5,656 bases of DNA from Ardenticatenales bacterium (GTDB lineage Bacteria; Chloroflexota; Anaerolineae; Ardenticatenales; Ardenticatenaceae): positions 1 to 5,656 of the forward strand of contig JACCSL010000220.1 of NCBI GenBank assembly GCA_013812995.1, given 5' to 3'. The position numbers and the translations under genes were made by a program. Each line of letters begins with the position of its first letter. Position 1 is the first letter of the stretch. Under the pieces are notes generated by a model. That model was not told the origin of the DNA, ran no database searches, and was given only the letters and a program-made list of their open reading frames with translations. Of the stretch, positions 1 to 5,578 are shown piece after piece.

Positions 1-2588
1 TCGAAGAGCGTCAGGCTTTCGTTGTAGACGATCCGTGCGCGCTCGTAATTTCCCAGGCAATAGGTGACATCCCCAAGGTTGCGGAGCGATAGGGCCAGCC
101 CCCATCGGCTTCCGCTGCTCTGGTAGAGCCCCAGGCTCTGCTCGTAGAGGTGCTGCGCCTCCTCGACCTGTCCTAGTGCCAGGGCGACCTCGCCGCGCCC
201 GGCCAGCGCGCGCGCCAGATTGCCCTTATCGTCGAGGCGCTCGAACGCCTGCTGGCTCTCTTGATAGAGGGACGCGGCGCGGTCGTACTCGCCGCACATC
301 AGCGCGACCTCGGCCAGGCGGCTGACCACAAAGGCGATCCCGCGCTCTTCTTCCTGCGCCCGGAAGAGACGCAGGCTATCCTTGAAAAGCTCTCCTGCCT
401 GCCGATATTCCTCATGCGCCAGGGCAACAATACCAAGGTTGGCAAGCATCCAGGCCACATTGGTCAGGTTGCCCAACCGCTGCCAGATGGCGAGGCTCTC
501 CTCGTAGCGCGCCCTGGCTTGCTCCATGTCGCCAAGGCTGCCACGTAGCAGGCTAGAGCCAAGCAAGACATTGGCTCGGGCGGTGGAAGTCGAGGCCCCG
601 TTGTTATCTGCCGCATCGCTCTGTGTCAGCGCCATCTCGACCCAATGATCTCCCTCGCTCAGGTAGCCGCGCACGTACCAGAAGCGCCAGAGCGCGGCCA
701 CGAGCCGTAGGGCTCGCTCTGCATCGCCCTTGCCCTGGGCCCAGGTCAGCGTCGCGCGCAGATGGTCGTATTCCATCTCCACCTGCTCAATCCAGGCCCC
801 CTCCTGCGCCTCCCCGGACGGCGGTAGGGCAGACTCCGCCAATTCCAGGTAATAGTTGATGTAGCGATGCTGGAGTTTCTCTCGGTCGGGGCGCAGAACC
901 AGCCGTTCGTGGGTGTGGCGACGCACCGCGTCGGGCAGAATGAAGCGCAGGGGTGCCTCGGGTCGCTGGATGACATGGTGGAGGAATCCTTTCTCCACCA
1001 ACGTCTCCAGGGTGTCCAGCAGCAGGTCGGAGCCTACGAAGCGCGTGTCGGGCAGAAGTTGCTCCTCCTCACCAAAGCCATTCCCTCCAATCACCGCGCG
1101 CGCCGCCTCCAGCGTAAAGCTGCTCACGAAAAGTGAGGATCGCACGAGAATCTCCTGCTCTACCCTGTCCAGCAGATCGCAACTGCGACAGATGAGGGCC
1201 GTGAGCATCTCGCCGTATCGGGGCGATAGCCAGCCCAGATCGTGACTATCCGGCGGCTCTATCTCCAGGAAGGAGAAGTCGGTCTCCAGCGCGTGCTCGG
1301 CGAACCCAGCCACGAGCTCGATAGCCAGGGGCAACCCTCGAAGCTGTGTGACCAGGGCGGCGACACCTTGGGCATTCTCCCGCGTCAGGGCAAAGGTGGG
1401 GTGGAGCCTCTGGAGCCGCTCCAGGAAAAGCGCCACAGACTCATCGTGGGCCAGAATCTCGGGGGCGGGCAAAGCGCCTGATTCTGGCAGGGCCAACGGG
1501 GGCACCGGGAAGGCCCGCTCGCCGGTCAGCCCCAGCGCCGTGGGATGGGTGACGATGATTTTAAGCTGCGGAGCGACCTCCAGCAGCTTCCCGAGCAGCG
1601 AGGCGGCTCCAGTGGCCCGCTCGAAATCGTCCAGGATGAGAAGCATCTGTTTCTTACGTAGGGCGCTCTGGAGGCAGCCCTCCAGCGGTTCGCTGCCATC
1701 CTCACGCACGCCGAGTGCCTGAGCGATCATCGCCCCCAACAATGGTGGCTCCTGGAGAGAAGAAAGCGAGACGAAGAAGGCCCCCTGCTTGAACTCCTCC
1801 AGGAGATAGGCGGCGGCCTGCACCGCCAGTCGCGTCTTGCCAATCCCCTCGGGGCCGGACAGGGTCAACAGCCGCACCTCGGGCTGGCGTAGCCGGTTGG
1901 CAATGGCCTCAACGATGCCATCGCGCCCCACAAACGAGGTGAAGTAGGCAGGGAGATTGTTCGGGCGCAGGTCCACGGTCCGGAGCGGCGGGAACTGGGA
2001 GGGAAGATCGTAGGGAACGAGCTGATACAGGTGCGCGGGCCGCACCATATCTTTCAGGCGGTGGGTGCCAAGATCCCACACCTCGGCCCCGGCCAGGTGT
2101 CTATCCCCCAGCTGTTTGCGAGTGGCGGGGGTAAGGAGAATCTGCCCGCCATGCCCGGCATCCAGAATGTGGGTCACGCGGCTGAGACCCTCGCCCACGT
2201 AGTCGCCCTCACTGACATACGCGGTGCTGCTGTGGAGGGTCATCCGCACCCGCAGCCGACCGGCACCCTCCTGCCACTCTTCCCCATGAAAGGCATGTTG
2301 CGCCGCGAGCGCCGCCCGTGCCGCGTCGAAGGCGCTGTCAAAGGCCGCGCAGAAGAGGTCGGCTCCTGCGATGAAGAGCATCCCGCCATTGATCTCGACG
2401 GCCGTCCGCAGCAGGAGATCGCACTGTGCCTGCGCGCCATTCATGGCCTCGGGGTGGCTCTCCCAGAGGCCGGCGCTGCCCTCGATATCGGCGAAGAGAA
2501 AGGTCACATTCCCTGTGAAGAGGCCGGGCATCAATAGGTCGGCACCCTTGCGCCAGTGGCTGCTGGGGGTATAGGAATAGGCATTCAT
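1..2588 (-). CDS. Cyclase-domain / STAND ATPase / TPR regulatory protein (C-terminus beyond window)
   Basis: An open minus-strand frame of 862 codons with no stop runs off the left edge, so the protein is longer than seen. Domains in order: a class III adenylate/guanylate cyclase homology domain (about residues 24-170, TFLFADIEGS at 29-38); a STAND/NB-ARC-like ATPase with VGR at 220-222, P-loop GPEGIGKT at 245-252, Walker B LLILDDF at 316-322 and GLPLA at 418-422; a winged-helix-like region (about 460-560); a helical region with RFWYVRGYLSEGDHW; then TPRs starting near residues 670, 711, 751, 791 and 831. Family knowledge says such proteins are cytosolic signal-integrating regulators whose TPRs bind ligand or partner. 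Cyclase activity is doubtful: D34 and D77 (metal ligands) remain, but the transition-state Asn and Arg positions are S136 and H140. ATG 2588 is the first Met after an in-frame stop at 2640-2642; ATG 2531 (residue 20) is a possible alternative, and neither has a strong Shine-Dalgarno sequence. No transmembrane segment or DNA-binding HTH is visible in the part present. Confidence 0.92.
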   Translation of the reverse strand, partial: MNAYSYTPSSHWRKGADLLMPGLFTGNVTFLFADIEGSAGLWESHPEAMNGAQAQCDLLLRTAVEINGGMLFIAGADLFCAAFDSAFDAARAALAAQHAFHGEEWQEGAGRLRVRMTLHSSTAYVSEGDYVGEGLSRVTHILDAGHGGQILLTPATRKQLGDRHLAGAEVWDLGTHRLKDMVRPAHLYQLVPYDLPSQFPPLRTVDLRPNNLPAYFTSFVGRDGIVEAIANRLRQPEVRLLTLSGPEGIGKTRLAVQAAAYLLEEFKQGAFFVSLSSLQEPPLLGAMIAQALGVREDGSEPLEGCLQSALRKKQMLLILDDFERATGAASLLGKLLEVAPQLKIIVTHPTALGLTGERAFPVPPLALPESGALPAPEILAHDESVALFLERLQRLHPTFALTRENAQGVAALVTQLRGLPLAIELVAGFAEHALETDFSFLEIEPPDSHDLGWLSPRYGEMLTALICRSCDLLDRVEQEILVRSSLFVSSFTLEAARAVIGGNGFGEEEQLLPDTRFVGSDLLLDTLETLVEKGFLHHVIQRPEAPLRFILPDAVRRHTHERLVLRPDREKLQHRYINYYLELAESALPPSGEAQEGAWIEQVEMEYDHLRATLTWAQGKGDAERALRLVAALWRFWYVRGYLSEGDHWVEMALTQSDAADNNGASTSTARANVLLGSSLLRGSLGDMEQARARYEESLAIWQRLGNLTNVAWMLANLGIVALAHEEYRQAGELFKDSLRLFRAQEEERGIAFVVSRLAEVALMCGEYDRAASLYQESQQAFERLDDKGNLARALAGRGEVALALGQVEEAQHLYEQSLGLYQSSGSRWGLALSLRNLGDVTYCLGNYERARIVYNESLTLF
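3..581 (-). repeat. Tandem TPR array inside the regulator
   Basis: Five consecutive tetratricopeptide units with a period of 40-41 residues lie at the end of the visible protein, beginning near residues 670, 711, 751, 791 and 831. Each carries the pattern LGxxALxxGxYxxAxxLYxESLxLF, for example NLGDVTYCLGNYERARIVYN in the last unit. The 40-residue period is longer than the classical 34 and is typical of TPRs in STAND and LuxR-like regulators. The array is cut by the window edge, so the total number is unknown. The expected role is binding of a peptide, protein or small ligand that controls the ATPase switch; this is inferred from family knowledge. Confidence 0.88.
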
Positions 2589-2659
2589 AGAAAAAACCCG
2601 CTTCTGTGGGGAAAGTTCAATACTTACCCAGAGCAAGTGTTATTCCAAGAAATAATAGG

Positions 2660-2680
2660 TGCCAGGGCAGTTGCTCTGCC
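2660..2680. promoter_or_regulatory. Nested inverted repeats over the -35 region (possible operator)
   Basis: In the divergent intergenic region, TGCC-AG-GGCA (2660-2669) is directly followed by an overlapping GGCAG-TTGCT-CTGCC hairpin (2666-2680). The second repeat covers the proposed -35 hexamer of the plus-strand promoter. Two nested dyads at this position suggest a repressor or activator site, but short GC-rich dyads are common and no known operator consensus matches. Low confidence. Confidence 0.25.
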
Positions 2681-2699
2681 GCCTCAAAGCGTCGATAAT
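2671..2699 (+). promoter_or_regulatory. Sigma70-like promoter for the ABC ATPase gene
   Basis: TTGCTC (2671-2676) and GATAAT (2694-2699) are separated by exactly 17 nt. The -10 matches TATAAT at five of six positions; the -35 keeps TTG only. Transcription would start near 2706, giving a short leader of about 25 nt that contains the AAGGAG ribosome binding site. This fits the 2731 start and argues against an upstream GTG start at 2659, which would lie within or before the promoter. Confidence 0.5.
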
Positions 2700-2717
2700 T
2701 GCTCCAGGTCACCCACG

Positions 2718-2723
2718 AAGGAG
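2718..2723 (+). promoter_or_regulatory. Ribosome binding site AAGGAG deciding the ABC ATPase start
   Basis: AAGGAG lies 7 nt upstream of ATG 2731, an ideal Shine-Dalgarno spacing. It selects MSVLEARQL as the N-terminus over a longer in-frame reading starting with GTG at 2659, whose extra 24 residues do not resemble an ABC ATPase N-terminus. Confidence 0.8.
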
Positions 2724-2730
2724 CACCCCC

Positions 2731-3471
2731 ATGAGCGTTCTTGAGGCCAGGCAGCTGAACAAGCATTATCAGATGGGCGAGGTCATGGTCCGTGCCCTGG
2801 ACAACGTAAATCTCGTGGTCAACCAGGGAGAATTCGTCGCCATTATGGGGCCATCCGGCTCGGGCAAATCCACGCTCCTGCATCTGCTGGGCGGGCTGGA
2901 TACCCCGAGTGATGGGGAGATCACGCTGGCCGGTCAGCCCCTCTCGCGGCTGAGCGACAACGAGATTACCCTCGTGCGGCGGCGACGTGTGGGTTTCATC
3001 TTCCAGTTCTTCAACCTGCTCCCCACGCTCACCGCTGAGGAAAACGTGGGCTTGCCGCTGCTCATCGACGGTCAGGACCTCGCACGTCACCGCGAGAAGA
3101 TCAACAAATTGCTCGCGCTGGTCGGGCTGGCGGACCGCAAGCACCACAAACCCAACCAGCTCTCGGGCGGGCAGCAGCAGCGCGTCGCCATCGCACGCGC
3201 CTTCGTGAACGACCCGGAGATCGTGCTGGCCGATGAGCCCACGGGGAACCTGGACTCGAAATCTGGCACCGCTATCCTGGAGCTGCTGCGCCGCACCTGC
3301 GCCGAGCTACGCGCCACCATCGTCATGGTCACCCACGACCCGCGCGCCGCCTCCTACGCGGACCGCGTGGTCTTTCTCAAAGATGGACAGATCGTGCGCG
3401 AGCTACAAAAGGTGGGCGACGAGCATAATGTCCAGACCATCATTGATGTGATGGCGGGGCTGGACCTGTAG
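2731..3471 (+). CDS. ABC transporter ATP-binding protein, LolD/MacB-type
   Basis: This 246-residue protein is a complete nucleotide-binding subunit that would sit on the cytoplasmic face of the membrane and power a partner permease by ATP hydrolysis. Visible motifs: Walker [10 protein letters not shown] at 40-48, Q-loop Q92 in [18 protein letters not shown], signature [14 protein letters not shown] at 144-157, Walker [13 protein letters not shown] at 164-175 with catalytic E169, and switch histidine H202 in VMVTHD. The [16 protein letters not shown] and ADEPTGNLD wording is typical of the LolD/MacB/FtsE-like group, which usually pairs with FtsX/MacB-type permeases for lipoprotein, peptide, antibiotic or lipid export. 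No permease lies beside it: upstream is a divergent regulator and downstream, 25 nt away, a broken hydrolase. It therefore appears orphaned or served by a permease encoded elsewhere. Length and motifs are intact, so it is probably functional; the substrate cannot be told. Confidence 0.95.
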   Translation: MSVLEARQLNKHYQMGEVMVRALDNVNLVVNQGEFVAIMGPSGSGKSTLLHLLGGLDTPSDGEITLAGQPLSRLSDNEITLVRRRRVGFIFQFFNLLPTLTAEENVGLPLLIDGQDLARHREKINKLLALVGLADRKHHKPNQLSGGQQQRVAIARAFVNDPEIVLADEPTGNLDSKSGTAILELLRRTCAELRATIVMVTHDPRAASYADRVVFLKDGQIVRELQKVGDEHNVQTIIDVMAGLDL

Positions 3472-3496
3472 AAGCTGTAACGCGGAAAGCTGCGCT

Positions 3497-4263
3497 ATGA
3501 AAGCCATTCCTCCAAAACAGAAGTTCATCTCAGGCAGGGCAACGCTGGAATACGTCACATCCGGCAAGGGCTCGCCTACCATCGTACTTATCAATGGCTC
3601 CGGCGGCCCTATCGAAGGGTGGTACAAGGTGTATGCGCCGCTCGAAGCGTTGGGAACCGTGGTTGCCTATAATCGCCCCGGTATGGGTGGCAGCAGCAAG
3701 CCATCTGAACCGCAAACGGGCGATGTTCTTGTCAAAGGACTTCGCGCTCTATTGCGGCACATCGGGTTGACGCCGCCCTTCTCGTCGGTCACTCCCTCGG
3801 CGGACTCCTTGTCAACCTCTTCGCGCGGTCGTTTCCTGGCGAGGTATCGGGTGTGGTACTGCTCGATGCCACCGCCCCCGAAGATGTCAGTGTGATGGCA
3901 GCTCACCAGAGTACTTTTCAGCGCGTCGCCCAGCGCGTGTTGGACGCGGTTCTGGGCAAGGATAAATTCGGCGAGACGGAGCATGTCACCCGCACGGTTG
4001 ACCTCATCAACCAGGCTGGCCCATTCCCGGATATCCCCCTGATCGCAGTGACAGGCGGGAAGCCAGCGATGGCCTGGGCCACCCCGGCCCTTGCCGCGCG
4101 CGGCGAACACCAGCGCCAATTGGCCGCGCTGTCACCGAGGGGAAAACAAATCATTGCCAGCCGAAGTGGTCACTTTCCTCAGTTCACCGAGCCAGAGGTT
4201 GTGGTACAAGCCGTGCGCGAGGCGATGTCGGTAATGATGAATAACGTTGATCGCACTACATGA
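3497..4263 (+). pseudogene. Alpha/beta hydrolase interrupted by a frameshift
   Basis: Two overlapping frames together make one alpha/beta-hydrolase fold protein of about 255 residues. The first frame (from ATG 3497, weak GGAAAG upstream at 3484-3489) gives strand beta3 and the oxyanion loop (IVLINGSGGPIEGW) and VVAYNRPGMGGSSKP. After LRHIGLTPP (codons ending near 3778) it loses similarity and reads nonsense to a stop at 3893-3895. The -1 frame takes over with LLVGHSLGGLL (nucleophile elbow 3787-3804, catalytic Ser codon 3793-3795) and continues through VVLLDA to SGHFPQF (likely catalytic His at 4171-4173), ending at TGA 4261-4263. Restoring one or four bases near 3770-3785 repairs the gene. 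No canonical -1 slippery heptamer is present there. The late AALSPRG...SGHF..F..PE wording resembles small-molecule hydrolases and esterases of this superfamily; the substrate is unknown. Either a recent pseudogene or a sequencing error. It starts 25 nt after the ABC gene and may share its transcript. Confidence 0.85.
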
Positions 4264-4320
4264 TATCTCAGGGAGATAACCAACCTGGGGTTTAACAATC
4301 TTGGACGCACTGGTGTAAAA

Positions 4321-4893
4321 GTGAGTCGCTTCGATCCAACGCGTATGACGGAGCATATCCAGGTATGGCGGGGCAAGCACGGCGATGATCAGCCGCTGTT
4401 CGGGCCATTGCCCGCGCAGCGGCTGGGCGATGTGGTCGCCTACGAGTTTCAGATACCGGAGCACTTTGTGCCTGCTCCGGGTCGCTCCGATGTCGAGCGC
4501 ACATTCGTGCTGTTGGATGTCGGGGTGAGTTTCGCCAACCCTTTCTACTTCACGGGCGCGGAGGCTGACACCTGGTACGTGGACCTCATTTCTGTCGAGC
4601 AACAGGGCGATTGCTACATCTTTCGCGACCTCTACATTGATGTCTTCGTGCCCACCGATGGGCGTCACTACCGCCAACTGGACCTGGACGAGTTCGCCGA
4701 TGCCATCGCCAGCGACGCGCTCTCGATGGCAGACGCAGTGGACGGGCTGCGCCGCTGGCAACGCTTCCTGGACCGCTACCTGCACGCGGACCGCTGGCCG
4801 TCCGCCGCCTGGACGGATTTTCCGCCCCAATCGATACAGGTGCTCCGCGAGATCGCCGAACCGTTTGGCAAGCCGGTGCGGTGGGAGGGGTGA
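4321..4893 (+). CDS. DUF402 / FomD-like domain protein
   Basis: A 190-residue protein beginning with GTG. The centre carries the pattern of the DUF402 (FomD-like) family: TWYVDL at 84-89, then FRDLYIDVFVP (101-111) with D103 and D107, then LDLDEFADAI (120-129) with D121, D123 and E124, followed by a long helical stretch to about residue 155. In characterised relatives (FomD in fosfomycin biosynthesis, staphylococcal SA1684) the acidic residues hold divalent metal and the protein hydrolyses nucleotide phosphoesters; the substrate here is unknown. The start is uncertain: GTG 4321 lacks a strong ribosome binding site, ATG 4348 (residue 9) is a second choice, and a clear GGGAG at 4271-4275 points to an in-frame CTG at 4285. 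The frame is open from the hydrolase stop at 4261-4263 onward. It begins 57 nt after the hydrolase remnant; no fosfomycin genes are nearby. Confidence 0.8.
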   Translation: MSRFDPTRMTEHIQVWRGKHGDDQPLFGPLPAQRLGDVVAYEFQIPEHFVPAPGRSDVERTFVLLDVGVSFANPFYFTGAEADTWYVDLISVEQQGDCYIFRDLYIDVFVPTDGRHYRQLDLDEFADAIASDALSMADAVDGLRRWQRFLDRYLHADRWPSAAWTDFPPQSIQVLREIAEPFGKPVRWEG

Positions 4894-5043
4894 TACACCC
4901 ATCTCTTGCTAGACTGCTGTACCCTTGTCAGACAATGTAGCATGTCCTTCAGTTCCCATCGGCGCGCACTCTTTGACTCATCAAAGCCATTCTCGCACAG
5001 GGCTTCCCATGCAAGATCCTGCGCGTTGCATGTTGCAAGCAAA
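4894..5043. other. Intergenic stretch without a recognised gene
   Basis: After the DUF402 stop I see no supported gene, ribosome binding site or strong terminator. Both strands are partly open here, but the translated products are not recognisable. A perfect short dyad TTGTC-A-GACAA lies at 4925-4935; with a one-base centre it cannot form a transcription terminator hairpin, though it could be a small operator half-site pair. No T-run follows. Confidence 0.4.
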
Positions 5044-5184
5044 TTGGGTGTGGAGCGAGAGGTGGCTATTGAGGTTGTCAGGGGGCGGACTGGAGTAAAT
5101 CTCTATAGTCCTGAAGATGAGGCGTCGCTGCTCGTTGCGTTCGCTCTGTTGGAGGCATTGCGGCAGGGGGAGGAAACTTTATAG
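5044..5184 (+). CDS. Short unrecognised reading frame, possibly a C-terminal remnant
   Basis: The end of a plus-strand frame reads like real protein: from TTG 5044 or GTG 5050 it gives GVEREVAIEVVRGRTGVNLY and then SPEDEASLLVAFALLEALRQ, ending GEETL at TAG 5182-5184. The last 20 residues would form an amphipathic, alanine/leucine-rich helix. The same frame is open back to ATG 4906, but the upstream residues are Ser/Arg/His-rich and unlike a folded protein, and no ribosome binding site precedes any start. I do not recognise the family. It may be the tail of a gene whose front was deleted, consistent with the neighbouring helicase remnant that converges on it with 9 nt between the stops. It may also be chance. 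Confidence 0.3.
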   Translation: MGVEREVAIEVVRGRTGVNLYSPEDEASLLVAFALLEALRQGEETL

Positions 5185-5193
5185 CCCTGACGT

Positions 5194-5451
5194 TCACCCC
5201 GCCAACAACTCCAGCAGCGCGAGGCTATGCTTCTTGCCCCCATCCCCTGCCATTGCCTCCGGGCCGACACAGGCGGGGCAGCCCTGCCCGCAGGGGCAGT
5301 CGCGGATGAGGGCGACGGTGGCGCGCAGCAGCTCATGGTGCAGCGCAAAGAGCTGCTCCGCGAAGCCCACGCCGCTGGTATAGACCCGACATTCCGCATA
5401 GAACGAGTGTTCTTTGAGAATTAAAGGCTAAATCGAGGCCAAGTTGACCAT
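5194..5451 (-). pseudogene. DUF1998-type DEAD/DEAH helicase C-terminal remnant
   Basis: On the minus strand an open stretch from 5427 to the TGA at 5196-5194 encodes 77 residues. It contains FYAECRVYTSGVGFAEQLF, then HHELLRATVALIRD, then the cysteine motif CPCGQGCPAC followed by VGPE, KKHSLALLELLAG and stop. This is the typical end of the DUF1998 region of MrfA/YprA-like superfamily 2 helicases, where the four cysteines bind zinc (family knowledge). All helicase motor motifs are absent: the frame is closed upstream by TAG at 5430-5428. Seven codons before that stop is an in-frame ATG (5451-5449), and reading through the TAG would give about an 84-residue protein. Without readthrough no good start exists, so I call it a pseudogene fragment. 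It converges with the short plus-strand frame ending at 5184. Confidence 0.7.
5386..5424 (-). repeat. Inverted repeat, left arm
   Basis: Read on the minus strand, 5424 down to 5386 matches the plus strand 5615-5653 at 34 of 39 positions. The last 19 bases of each arm (5404-5386 and 5635-5653) are identical. The arm lies inside the helicase remnant and encodes LILKEHSFYAECR. Confidence 0.9.
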
Positions 5452-5578
5452 AACGCTGGCCTGGAGAGCCATCAATGCTCCTCGAAAGGTCTTGGGGGCG
5501 CGGTTTGGACTCCTTGGAACATCACGCACAGAAAATCAGCGTAGTGCCGTGTCGCCAAAGGTATGCTCTTTACCATTT
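5452..5578. other. Spacer between the two head-to-head copies
   Basis: This 127-nt stretch separates the two ATG codons of the inverted copies (5451 on minus, 5579 on plus). I see no coding frame and no clear sigma70 promoter pair. The sequence is visibly less GC-rich than the genes to the left. A weak stem lies nearby, AGGCCA (5436-5441) with TGGCCT (5457-5462). A 12-bp dyad ACCAT-TT-ATGGT (5572-5583) overlaps the right-hand ATG. Confidence 0.4.

Noticed and set aside
2031..2537. A 168-codon plus-strand open frame
   Set aside because: It lies opposite the cyclase domain, whose minus-strand translation has clear family motifs; the plus frame has no recognisable content.
2591..2612. Possible terminator or attenuator just before the cyclase-domain gene (GGG followed by a T-run on the minus strand)
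   Set aside because: The pairing stem is only three to four base pairs, too weak for an intrinsic terminator, and it sits directly before the start codon.
2659..2730. Longer N-terminus for the ABC ATPase starting at GTG 2659
   Set aside because: It would cover the promoter, lacks a ribosome binding site, and the added residues do not match ABC ATPases; AAGGAG at 2718-2723 supports ATG 2731.
3770..3785. Programmed -1 ribosomal frameshifting in the hydrolase
   Set aside because: No X-XXY-YYZ slippery heptamer and no obvious downstream stimulatory hairpin; hydrolases of this kind are not known to use recoding.
3667..4119. A 150-codon minus-strand open frame over the hydrolase
   Set aside because: Antisense to the GHSLGG-containing hydrolase frame; no motif or ribosome binding site supports it.
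4132..4902. A 256-codon minus-strand open frame opposite the DUF402 gene and the hydrolase end
   Set aside because: Its product matches no family I know, while the plus-strand frames carry recognisable domains; it is an antisense shadow in GC-rich DNA.
4776..5042. An 88-codon minus-strand open frame (reads QDLAWEALCENGFDESKS in part)
   Set aside because: The middle looks protein-like, but I recognise no family, no ribosome binding site precedes it, and its end is antisense to the DUF402 gene.
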